A stretch of 64,000 nt of DNA from Paenibacillus sp. Root444D2 (lineage in GTDB: Bacteria; Bacillota; Bacilli; Paenibacillales; NBRC-103111). Positions 34,338-42,282 of the stretch are shown in pieces. The DNA lies in assembly GCF_001426375.1 (NCBI RefSeq), contig NZ_LMEO01000012.1, forward strand, positions 257,362-321,361. Reading direction: 5' to 3'. The notes under the pieces are model-generated. The model was not told the DNA's origin. It did no database searches and saw only the letters and a list, made by a program, of their open reading frames with translations. Both the position numbers and the translations under genes were made by a program. Numbering within the stretch: the stretch's first letter is position 1; each line of letters starts with the position of its first letter.

Positions 34338-35443
34338 AATCTTTTGAATATGGCGATAGTGAGATCGGTTTCGTGGATATAGTCATCACGATTTCATCCA
34401 TGATTATTGGCGTAGGTATACTATTTCTGCCGAGGGAGCTAGCGAAAACGGTTCAATCTTCTGACGGGTGGGTGTCCATGCTGCTGGCAGGCCTTCTTAC
34501 GATCGTCTCAGCCTGGATGCTAGCCAAAATTGCGACTCATTTTAGCAAACAAGGTTATTTCGCTTATGCCTCAGCAGCCGTTACGAAGCCTATTGCCCTC
34601 ATTGCAGTCCTTTCTCTCATCGGTTACTTTATCCTATATAGTGCTTATGAAGTTAGGGCTATTGCTAATATTTCCAAACAATACTTATTTGAGCGGACTC
34701 CTGTTGAAGCGATATCCTTAACCTTCTTACTGGTTGTCGTATATGCGGTTTCTGGCAGCCGAGTCGGTATTATTCGTCTTAATATTTTATTTTTACCCAT
34801 TGTTATCGTCATCTCACTCGTTGTACTCACCTTTAGCATGAACATATTTCATTTAGACGACTTAAAACCTTTCTTAATCTCAGATTGGAAAGGTTTAGCG
34901 AAGGGAGTGCAAACAAGCGCGTTCTCGCTCTTTGGTTTTGAAGTCATCTTAATTTACATCACCCTAATGAATCACCCAGAGAAAGCCCCGAAAGCTGTTA
35001 TGATCGGAGTAGCTATTCCTATTGTTCTATATACGGCAATCTACATTACTTGCGTTGGTGTATTTTCACATTTCGCCCTTCAACAAATTACGTATCCTGC
35101 CATTGAGCTTGCCAAGGAAATGCAAATTCCAGGCGCATTCTTTGAGCGTTTTGAATCTATATTTTTTACAATTTGGATTATGGCTGTTTTCACAACGACG
35201 ATTATGGCCTATGACTGTTCCATCTATCTGCTTATGTCCGTTTTCCCTAAAACAAAGAAAAAAACGTGGGTATTCCTACTAAGTCCGTTCATTTATATCC
35301 TTTGCATGTTTCCACGAAACTTAGCTGATTTCGATGAAATAAGCGGTATCATTAGTTATATTGGATTAATTGTCGCCATTCTCTTTCCTATCCTCATCCA
35401 TGTTGGTGCTAAACTTCGAGGAGTGAATAGTGATGCTTCTTAA
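34334..35443 (+). CDS. GerB-family spore germination permease, B subunit
   Basis: Integral membrane subunit of the germinant receptor, related to amino-acid/polyamine permeases and thought to bind the germinant. About ten hydrophobic helices; the start IGFVDIVITISSMIIGVGILFLPRELAK with IGVGILFLP is typical, as is GFEVILIYITLMNHPEKA. 369 residues is normal. It overlaps the A gene (ATGA) and the C gene (11 bases), so the three subunits are made in coupling. Confidence 0.92.
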   Translation: MKSFEYGDSEIGFVDIVITISSMIIGVGILFLPRELAKTVQSSDGWVSMLLAGLLTIVSAWMLAKIATHFSKQGYFAYASAAVTKPIALIAVLSLIGYFILYSAYEVRAIANISKQYLFERTPVEAISLTFLLVVVYAVSGSRVGIIRLNILFLPIVIVISLVVLTFSMNIFHLDDLKPFLISDWKGLAKGVQTSAFSLFGFEVILIYITLMNHPEKAPKAVMIGVAIPIVLYTAIYITCVGVFSHFALQQITYPAIELAKEMQIPGAFFERFESIFFTIWIMAVFTTTIMAYDCSIYLLMSVFPKTKKKTWVFLLSPFIYILCMFPRNLADFDEISGIISYIGLIVAILFPILIHVGAKLRGVNSDAS

Positions 35444-36611
35444 AAAAAGGAGCTGCTGGACCAGTCTAATCTGCATCCTCTTCCTTTTAACAGGCTGCTG
35501 GGATCGTATAGAAATAGACCAACGGGGGTTTGTAGTCGGCGTTGCTATCGATTACAGCAATACTCCGAAATACAAATTCAAAGGAACCTATCAGATTGTC
35601 GTACCCAGTGGGCTGAAACAAAGCAGTCAAGGACAAAGCGGATCAGGCAGTTCCAATAAAGCCTACTTTAATTTATCAACAACCGAAAACTCCATGCCTG
35701 CCCTTAGCTCGAGATTGGCAATTAGGACGAGTCGTTCCCCTTATTTCGAACATCTAAAAATCATTATCATTTCCAGCGAAGTAGCCAAAGACGATAAAAT
35801 TTTCGCTGACTTGTTGGACTTTTTCTTACGGAATAGTGAAATGCGAAGAGGCGTTCAAATATTAATTGCCAATGGAAAAGCCTCAGATATATTAGATATC
35901 CCTACTTTTAATGAACCAACACCTATCGATTATATTACATCTATTGCCAGAAATGACCGAAAATCCAATTACATGTTACCCGAATCACGAATAGGTGATG
36001 TCCACGAATTTTTGGTCAAACATGAAAGCTTCGCTATTCAAACTGTAAAATTGGAAGAGAAAGGCGTTTCAATGACCGGATCCGCTATCTTCGATGGTCA
36101 TACGAAGGAACTGGTCGGATTCTTGCAAGGCGATGAAACGCAAGGGTTGAACTTCGTCACTGACCAAATTAAAGGCGGGATCATCGAAGCTAAGATTAAA
36201 GATCACACTTTTGCCTTCCGAGCGGAAAGAGCGAAAAGTAAAATAACAATGCAGCAGCTCAATCCAACAAAGTTCAAGTTTAATATTAAACTTGCAACTG
36301 AGGGCGTTCTTGATAAATCGATTTCAGATTATGATCCCTCTAGTTCAGAAGCAATTAAAGATTTGGAGAAAAGCTTGGAAGATATGGTCAAAGCCAATAC
36401 CCTTAAAGCAATTAAAAAGCTCCAACAAACTTATAAAAAGGATGCACTGGGACTAGGGGCCTATCTCTATCAAAATCATTATAAAATATGGAAACCAATT
36501 GCAGATGATTGGGATCAGGGATTAAATATATTCACACAATCAGAAATTAACGTACAGGCTGAGGTCATTATAAGGCGTATCGGAAATATCATCAAAACGA
36601 CAGAGGAGTAA
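35433..36611 (+). CDS. GerC-family spore germination lipoprotein, C subunit
   Basis: Lipoprotein subunit of the germinant receptor. LICILFLLTGCWDRIEIDQRGFV contains the lipobox LTGC and the CWDRIEI start typical of GerC. The three-domain body ends with the family's VxVxVxIRRxG-like INVQAEVIIRRIGNIIK. I use the ATG at 35433, after GAGGAG; a GTG just before it is less likely. 392 residues is usual. Confidence 0.93.
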   Translation: MLLKKRSCWTSLICILFLLTGCWDRIEIDQRGFVVGVAIDYSNTPKYKFKGTYQIVVPSGLKQSSQGQSGSGSSNKAYFNLSTTENSMPALSSRLAIRTSRSPYFEHLKIIIISSEVAKDDKIFADLLDFFLRNSEMRRGVQILIANGKASDILDIPTFNEPTPIDYITSIARNDRKSNYMLPESRIGDVHEFLVKHESFAIQTVKLEEKGVSMTGSAIFDGHTKELVGFLQGDETQGLNFVTDQIKGGIIEAKIKDHTFAFRAERAKSKITMQQLNPTKFKFNIKLATEGVLDKSISDYDPSSSEAIKDLEKSLEDMVKANTLKAIKKLQQTYKKDALGLGAYLYQNHYKIWKPIADDWDQGLNIFTQSEINVQAEVIIRRIGNIIKTTEE

Positions 36612-36618
36612 TGCATGT

Positions 36619-36807
36619 ATGTGGTTTTCTCTCATTGGAAGGTTTCCATCAGGGATGATACTGATCTGTACCATTCTCTCATTCGTCATTCCCTTCGGTG
36701 TTCATTGGATATACAAAGAGCTGCACGCACATGGGGATCCACCATGGAAACAGGAGCCTACAGCAGCAGAAGAACACGAAGATCTACAATCGAACAACTC
36801 TGGATAG
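36619..36807 (+). CDS. small membrane protein ending the ger operon
   Basis: 62 residues: a membrane helix (SGMILICTILSFVIPFGVHWIY, about 11-32) followed by a hydrophilic tail rich in Glu, His and Pro. GAGGAG lies 12 bases before its ATG and it starts 7 bases after the gerC-like stop. Fourth, small single-span genes (GerD/GerW-like D subunits) occur in some receptor operons and modulate them; similarity is by size and position only. Another frame over the same stretch has no hydrophobic segment and is rejected. Confidence 0.6.
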   Translation: MWFSLIGRFPSGMILICTILSFVIPFGVHWIYKELHAHGDPPWKQEPTAAEEHEDLQSNNSG

Positions 36808-36825
36808 AGGCCATTCAGATGTTAA

Positions 36826-39384
36826 TTAATCTATTATTTTAACACGGGAGTAAATCCCTTCTTTGCGGACTTCAAGTTGCACTTCCCCCATTTGATCTGT
36901 TCGTAAAACCTGCACTTCATTTTCATCCAAACGCCTTAATACATCGGGTGATGGGTGACCATAACTATTCATAGCTCCTACGGATATGACGGCCCAGGTA
37001 GGCTTCCAAAAGTCGATCCACCCTGGTGTCGTCGATGTTTTGCTGCCATGATGAGCAATTTTCAGTACATCGACCTTGTGATTTATATGTTGTTCTTGAT
37101 CAATTAACGAAGAATGTTCTTTAAAATAATCGACCACAACAGCTTCAGATTCTTTCTCCATATCCCCCGTAAATAACCAACGCGTCCCCTGCATCTCGAG
37201 CAAAAAAACAACGGACTGCGCATTCTGTTCTTTGACAATTTCGATGAGCCGATTATCTTTTTCCAAAGGATACAGGACCTGCAATCTGGTAAGCGGATCG
37301 ATCTGAATCCAATTGCTTACGTTCGCAGGCAAAAGCGGCACTTTTCGCGTTAGCAGGGTATCAAATAATTTCTCGATACTTGCCCCTGGCTTAAGCGTTC
37401 CATTAAAAAGAAATTGCTTGACGGGCATTTGCGCAATAACTGCTTGCAGACCGCCGCTATGGTCAGCATCTTCATGTGTGAGAACGACGAGATCAAGTTG
37501 ATGAACACCGCGTTTCTTGAGCAGCGGAACAAGCAGCTTTTGGCCAACTTCATAAGGATCCTTGCGAATTTTCCAAGCTTCACCAGGTTTCCTAAATGTA
37601 AGAGTCCCTCCACCATCAACCAGAATATGTCGATCATATGGCGTCCGAATCAGTATAGCATCACCTTGACCCACGTCGATAAATTGAACGAGACCGGAAC
37701 GGTTGAAGCGCTCAGGCGAGTATCCTATCCAAAGCAATAGCAGGAAACCTCCTGCCGCACATACTAACCATTTCGATAAGTTCACTTTCCTTTTACCTTT
37801 GACACTTACCAAAATGATTGGAAGCTCTCCTCCAGCTTGTTGAGACAAGCGCTGACATAATCCATAAATCATAATGAGAAAAGTATAATAAAAAACAATC
37901 CAGGGTAAGCTTGGCGACGGCCACAGCAGCTTAAACTGCTGTAAATGCTGAAGCTTGTCTGTCATCCAGAAAATCACTTCGTTTAACCAAGAAATAAGCC
38001 AACCGATGCTTTTCCCAGCAGGAACGTAAACCATTCCCAGAACTAAAGCAAGCAGGCCAGCTGGGAATACAATCATGCTAATAACAGGAACCAGGAAGGC
38101 ATTAGCCAGCCAAGACAATAAAAAAAACTGATTAAAATAATAAATGGATACCGGAAAGGATACCATTTGGGAAACAAGCGTGATAGAGGTCGTATTTCTT
38201 ATAATTGGGGAGGAAATCCAAGGAACGAATAAATCATTGACTCTTTGTACGCCAACGATGAGACCAAGTGTAACCAGAAACGAAAGCTGAAAGCTGACAT
38301 CCAGCAGGAAGTATGGATCCCACAAAAGCATGACCCATGCGACAATCGACATAATATGCAAAACATCCTTAAAGAGCCCTCGCCGTGCTGCATAGAGGGC
38401 AATTATAGACATGAGTCCGGCCCGAACAATGGAGGGGGAAGCACCTGTCAGTAGGATATAGAATGGCAATAACCATATACAGATAAGCAAATAGGTCTCC
38501 TTTGCCAGCTTTAATCGGCGCATGATCCAAATGCAAACACCAAGAAATACGGCAATATTCAAGCCGGAAATGGCCAAAATATGCGTCAATCCCAGCTCCG
38601 AAAATTGCTGGAAGCGCTCGGGATCGAGATCGTCCGTCTGACCGATCAGCATGCTCTTCATGAACCCCGCCTGCGGCGCGGGGAAGATAAGGTCCATTCG
38701 CCTGCTGAGGGCGCCGCGCAGCTCATCGTTCCAGCGCAGCAGCTGGACGACGCTTAAGCGCGCAGCCGCAGGCTCGACCTGCGCCTGATCCACCCCTTTG
38801 GCGGAGAGCAGCCAATGGGTGTGGTGAAGGCGCAGGTATCGGCGGTAGTCGAAGCCGCCGAAGTTGCGGGCCGGGGACGGGCTGCGCAGCGTCCCGTGCA
38901 GCGTCAAGGCGTCGCCTCGGCGCCAGCCCGACGCCACCGCCTGCTGCTCCTGCTGGAGCAGGCGCAGCGAGACCTGCACGCTTTCCCCGCCGAGCGGGAA
39001 AGCTTCCGCACTTGGGAAGCGGATGGACTCCGCTTCCATCGTGAAGCTGGCCCTGTCGCCGTCAACGGTGACAGGGCTGGAGAATCGGCCGAGCAGCGTG
39101 ACCTCGCTGCCGACCAGGTTCTGCTGCTGCGCTAGCGGCAGCAGCGCAGAGACGTTGCGCTGGTCGGTCCACTGGAAGTAGCCATAGGCTACCCCGACCA
39201 GCAGCAAGGCGCACAGCGGCTGTCTGCCAGGCAGCCGCAGCGCATAGATGACGATAAGCGCGGCTAACAGCAGCGCGCTCGTCATCAAAGATAACCACCG
39301 CAGCTCGGTATAGAGAGCGAGCGCGTAGCCAGTTATCCACAGACAACACCCTATAACAACTGGTCGTTTCATTAGCATTTGCAT
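36826..39384 (-). CDS. comEC: DNA uptake channel ComEC
   Basis: Polytopic protein that takes single-stranded DNA across the membrane during natural transformation. An N-terminal DUF4131 region, the Competence membrane domain (LTHILAISGLNIAVFLGV; GASPSIVRAGLMSIIALYAARRGL) and a C-terminal metallo-beta-lactamase domain (VQFIDVGQGDAILIRTP, LTHEDADHSGGL, FTGDMEKESE, KIAHHGSKTST) are all present. I chose the ATG at 39384, preceded by GAGGAGGGGGAG; the frame opens earlier without a site. The 5' third (38600-39350) is strikingly GC-rich. About 852 residues is long but within range. Confidence 0.95.
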   Translation of the reverse strand: MQMLMKRPVVIGCCLWITGYALALYTELRWLSLMTSALLLAALIVIYALRLPGRQPLCALLLVGVAYGYFQWTDQRNVSALLPLAQQQNLVGSEVTLLGRFSSPVTVDGDRASFTMEAESIRFPSAEAFPLGGESVQVSLRLLQQEQQAVASGWRRGDALTLHGTLRSPSPARNFGGFDYRRYLRLHHTHWLLSAKGVDQAQVEPAAARLSVVQLLRWNDELRGALSRRMDLIFPAPQAGFMKSMLIGQTDDLDPERFQQFSELGLTHILAISGLNIAVFLGVCIWIMRRLKLAKETYLLICIWLLPFYILLTGASPSIVRAGLMSIIALYAARRGLFKDVLHIMSIVAWVMLLWDPYFLLDVSFQLSFLVTLGLIVGVQRVNDLFVPWISSPIIRNTTSITLVSQMVSFPVSIYYFNQFFLLSWLANAFLVPVISMIVFPAGLLALVLGMVYVPAGKSIGWLISWLNEVIFWMTDKLQHLQQFKLLWPSPSLPWIVFYYTFLIMIYGLCQRLSQQAGGELPIILVSVKGKRKVNLSKWLVCAAGGFLLLLWIGYSPERFNRSGLVQFIDVGQGDAILIRTPYDRHILVDGGGTLTFRKPGEAWKIRKDPYEVGQKLLVPLLKKRGVHQLDLVVLTHEDADHSGGLQAVIAQMPVKQFLFNGTLKPGASIEKLFDTLLTRKVPLLPANVSNWIQIDPLTRLQVLYPLEKDNRLIEIVKEQNAQSVVFLLEMQGTRWLFTGDMEKESEAVVVDYFKEHSSLIDQEQHINHKVDVLKIAHHGSKTSTTPGWIDFWKPTWAVISVGAMNSYGHPSPDVLRRLDENEVQVLRTDQMGEVQLEVRKEGIYSRVKIID

Positions 39385-39493
39385 ATGTATTCGCTCCCCC
39401 TCCTCTTGAATGTTATAAAATCGAATTGCAATCATTTACATGAGTTACGAAAATAGACGAAGCGATCTATACACTGAAAATTCATCATTCATC

Positions 39494-39577
39494 TTTCTTC
39501 TTTCTTCTTTCTTCTTTCTTCTTTCTTCTTTCTTCTTTCTTCTTTCTTCTTTCATCTTTCATCTTTCATCTTTCATC
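39494..39577. repeat. heptanucleotide tandem array upstream of comEC
   Basis: Eight perfect TTTCTTC units (39494-39549) run into four perfect TTTCATC units (39550-39577), flanked by further imperfect units. It lies 110 to 195 bases before comEC in the 587-base gap between comEC and comEB. Such arrays can change length by slippage. An open frame over the array (39440-39838) is just the repeat read in triplets of units and is not a gene. Confidence 0.9.
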
Positions 39578-39694
39578 TTTCGCCTTCTTCCTTTATCTGG
39601 ATCTTCAACATTCACCTTCATCATTTATCTCATCATCCATCTTCGTCATTGGATTTTTTACAATGCTTTCTCTCCTCAGACCTCGAAAAACAGT

Positions 39695-39780
39695 TTCTAT
39701 TGGAGCAATTCCAATAGAAGTCTCTTAAAAAGACAATTTTCAAGGAAAACATTAATTCCATTGGATTTTCTCCAACAGAA
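39695..39780. repeat. two CCATTGGA-type palindromes
   Basis: TTCTATTGGA...TCCAATAGAA (39695-39719) and TTCCATTGGA...TCCAACAGAA (39756-39780) belong to the family at 294-422; a half copy (ACTCCAATGAAA) follows near 39822. They lie between the heptanucleotide array and comEB. Confidence 0.6.
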
Positions 39781-39896
39781 GTACGATAACCCCAGTCAGA
39801 ATATCGATTACACTGTATTTACTCCAATGAAAATGTAGATTCCGCGCCATTACCGCACCTTTGATATCCATACTTTTCCCCATCTAAAAAACAAAC

Positions 39897-39950
39897 AAAA
39901 AACCTCTCCCCAGATCAGCTCCATAGGCTGCGTCTAGAAAAAGGTTCTTC
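39897..39950 (-). terminator. probable terminator after comEB
   Basis: On the minus strand AACCTTTTTCTAGA can pair, with several G-U pairs, with TCTGGGGAGAGGTT, followed by TTTTTTG. This would end the comEA-comEB transcript before the repeat-rich gap and give comEC its own promoter. Confidence 0.45.
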
Positions 39951-39971
39951 CTCTCGCTTCAGTAAACATAT

Positions 39972-40484
39972 TTAATTCACGACATCAGATACAGTACCAG
40001 GTGGAGGTTCATATCCTTCCATTCTACGGAAAACGATGCCTCTGTTCTCCATCAAATGGCTTACTTTCTCATGATCCTTTGGGTACCCGCGATGGAAAAC
40101 GATCTCCATCACACCGCTGTTGGCCAGCATATTCGCACACGTCCAGCAAGGCTGATCTGTCACATAGACAGTCGATCCTTCGCGATCTTCCCGATCCGTG
40201 AACAGCAACAGATTTTGCTCAGCATGAATCGTACGAATACATCGCTGTTTACGAATAACTTCTTCCGTATCGTCCACAACTTTCAGCTCAATTTCTTCTA
40301 CAAGCATGCAGCCTGCTTCTGTACAATCTGGAACACCCATCGGAGCGCCATTGTAAGCAGTTCCAAGCAGCTTCTTACCCTGCACCAACACTGCCCCCAC
40401 ATGCCGACGGTTACATCTTGATCTCGTTGAGGCCATGTAAGCAATATCGAGGAAATAAGTATCCCAATCTTTACGGTTGCTCAT
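39972..40484 (-). CDS. comEB: ComE operon protein 2, dCMP deaminase
   Basis: Zinc-dependent deoxycytidylate deaminase giving dUMP; encoded in the late competence operon though not needed for transformation in B. subtilis. The zinc motifs are TIHAEQNLL (HAE) and QPCWTCANML (PCxxC). 170 residues. I use the ATG at 40484 (MSNRKDWDTYFL); a TTG four codons upstream sits almost on the AGGAGG. Gene order comEA-comEB-comEC is conserved. Confidence 0.93.
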   Translation of the reverse strand: MSNRKDWDTYFLDIAYMASTRSRCNRRHVGAVLVQGKKLLGTAYNGAPMGVPDCTEAGCMLVEEIELKVVDDTEEVIRKQRCIRTIHAEQNLLLFTDREDREGSTVYVTDQPCWTCANMLANSGVMEIVFHRGYPKDHEKVSHLMENRGIVFRRMEGYEPPPGTVSDVVN

Positions 40485-40593
40485 AACGGATTGCAATTCC
40501 TCCTTCCGAAGATCCTTGTATGTTCTTGGATCCCTTTTTTCATTTCTAGTATTCTCTCATATTTCCTAGCAAAATAAAAGAAAGGAAAGAATA

Positions 40594-41214
40594 TTAAGAA
40601 GTTACATAAAGAAATACCATTAACTTCTCAAGCATTTTCTCTCCGATGCCCTTCACCTCCATCAGCTCTTCAATCTGGCTAAATCGTCCCTTTTTCAACC
40701 GATAGTCCAGTATGGCCTTTGCTTTGCTCTCTCCAATACCCGGTAATTCAACTAATTGCTTGAGCGTAGCTGTGTTTAGATCCAATTGATCGGTAGACCG
40801 TGCTGATGGCAAGCTAGCTTCTGGTTCTTCATTAGATACAACAGTAGGCGTAGGTATTGCTGTAAGTGCAGGTATTGTCGTATTTGGTTCAGTGTCACTC
40901 GTTGTTTTCGATTCTGTGTCTCTCGTTTCCTTCGGTTTTGTATCTTTCGTTCCCTTCGATTCTGTATCTACTTTTGCTTTCGGTTCTGTGCCTATGTTTG
41001 ATTTCAAATCTGTTTTTCTTACAACCTCTGCTTCAGCTACCGGCTCATCTCCAGTATGAGAAATCATAGCCTGCATCTGAGAGTTCAAAGGCATAAAATC
41101 TGTTTGTATCATAGATCTGCCTCCACGAATGAATGGCCAAACGACAAAAGCAAATAAACAGATCGCTGCCATCATGAGCAGTATCCTTCCTCTTTTGGAA
41201 CCAAAAAAATCCAC
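40594..41214 (-). CDS. comEA: competence protein ComEA, DNA receptor
   Basis: Membrane-anchored DNA receptor for transformation. An N-terminal anchor (ILLMMAAICLFAFVVWPFI, 10-28) is followed by a Lys/Thr/Glu/Asp-rich linker with repeats of the type DTESKxT (about 75-115) and a C-terminal double helix-hairpin-helix domain (LDLNTATLKQLVELPGIGESKAKAIL...GIGEKMLEKLMVF). The SLBB oligomerisation domain found in B. subtilis ComEA is not visible; the repeat linker stands in its place. GTG start at 41214 follows AGGAGGG. Its leader carries the two-hairpin element. Confidence 0.9.
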   Translation of the reverse strand: MDFFGSKRGRILLMMAAICLFAFVVWPFIRGGRSMIQTDFMPLNSQMQAMISHTGDEPVAEAEVVRKTDLKSNIGTEPKAKVDTESKGTKDTKPKETRDTESKTTSDTEPNTTIPALTAIPTPTVVSNEEPEASLPSARSTDQLDLNTATLKQLVELPGIGESKAKAILDYRLKKGRFSQIEELMEVKGIGEKMLEKLMVFLYVTS

Positions 41215-41220
41215 GAATTC

Positions 41221-41298
41221 CCTCCTAAGAGTTTTGCTTTAGCAAAACTGACATCGTAAGCATAATCATTAGAATTTTGCTTTAGCAAACTTGCAACT
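41221..41298 (-). repeat. two-hairpin leader element, copy 2 (before comEA)
   Basis: Minus strand: AGTTTGCTAAAGCAAAATTC, spacer, GCTTACGATG, hairpin AGTTTTGC-TAAA-GCAAAACT, then CTTAGGAGG, the comEA ribosome site. The stem differs from copies 1 and 3 by paired changes (GC instead of C and G) yet still folds. Confidence 0.7.
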
Positions 41299-41427
41299 TA
41301 AGTCTTTCCAAACATAATTGCTGACATATGAACATATACATGAAAAAGCATCTGAATGGCATTTATAACTGACCCCGTTCAATAAACTATGAAAGAAAGT
41401 GACTGATTTTTCGGGAGGGATTACTGG

Positions 41428-42246
41428 ATGAAAGCAGGATTCATCGGTACTGGGAGTATGGGAAGTATTCTGATTGAAGCGTTCATTCATTCTGGAGCTT
41501 TCAATCCGGAGCAAATTATTGCGGGAAATCGAACAATTCATAAAGTTGAGCTTCTAGCGGAGACATATCCTGGACTTCATGTTGCCGGGTCGAATAGAGA
41601 AGTCGTACTGGGGAGCGATCTCATCTTTCTATGTGTGAAGCCGTCTGAATTTAAGAAGGTTATTGATGAAATCAAAGAGGACGTGCTTCCCTCTCAACTC
41701 ATCGTATCCATTACAAGCCCTGTCCTGCTCAAACATTTGGAAGGTCTTCTGCCGGCGAAAATCAGTAAAATTATCCCGAGTATCACGAACTACGTGCTAA
41801 GCGGTGCTACACTATGTATTCATGGGAATCGAATGCAGCCTGAGGACAAAGAATGGCTAGAGAACCTATTTGCGCATATTTCCTCACCTATTCGTGTATC
41901 CGAAAATTATACGCGGATCTCTTCTGACATATCCAGCTGCGGTCCCGCTTTTTTAGCCAAATTCCTGCAATCTTTTATTGATGCAGCCGTTGAGGCAACT
42001 GGTATTTCTATTGAGGAAGCTACCTTACTTGCCAGTGAAATGACGCTAGGCACTGGAAAACTGCTTACAACCGGAGGATTCAACCCTGCTACCCTACAAA
42101 AACGCGTATCTGTTCCCGGCGGAATTACAGCGGAAGGATTACGTATTTTGGACGATGAGCTTGCGGGGATATTCTCACGAGTCATTAGTGCTACACATGC
42201 CAAATATGAAGAAGACATTGAGAAGGCTGAGCTGCTGTTTACTTAG
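41428..42246 (+). CDS. comER: ComER, pyrroline-5-carboxylate-reductase-like protein
   Basis: NAD(P)-binding protein of the ProC family encoded divergently from comEA as in Bacillus. GFIGTGSMGSILIEAFI gives the Rossmann loop, FLCVKPSEFKKVI and SCGPAFLAKFLQSFIDAAVEATGIS, then TRVSVPGGITAEGL-like KRVSVPGGITAEGLRIL match the family. Its role is unclear; in Bacillus it has been linked to sporulation and biofilm timing rather than to DNA uptake. GGGAGGG precedes the ATG. Confidence 0.92.
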   Translation: MKAGFIGTGSMGSILIEAFIHSGAFNPEQIIAGNRTIHKVELLAETYPGLHVAGSNREVVLGSDLIFLCVKPSEFKKVIDEIKEDVLPSQLIVSITSPVLLKHLEGLLPAKISKIIPSITNYVLSGATLCIHGNRMQPEDKEWLENLFAHISSPIRVSENYTRISSDISSCGPAFLAKFLQSFIDAAVEATGISIEEATLLASEMTLGTGKLLTTGGFNPATLQKRVSVPGGITAEGLRILDDELAGIFSRVISATHAKYEEDIEKAELLFT

Positions 42247-42282
42247 AATCAGTAGCCTTCCCAAATTGCCCACTTTGTATTG

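Noticed and set aside
36615..36842. 75-codon frame overlapping the small ger-operon gene
   Set aside because: The other frame (36619-36807) has a better start site and a membrane helix.
39440..39838. 132-codon frame with SFFFLLS repeats
   Set aside because: It is the 7-base tandem array translated; three units give a 7-residue repeat. No ribosome site.
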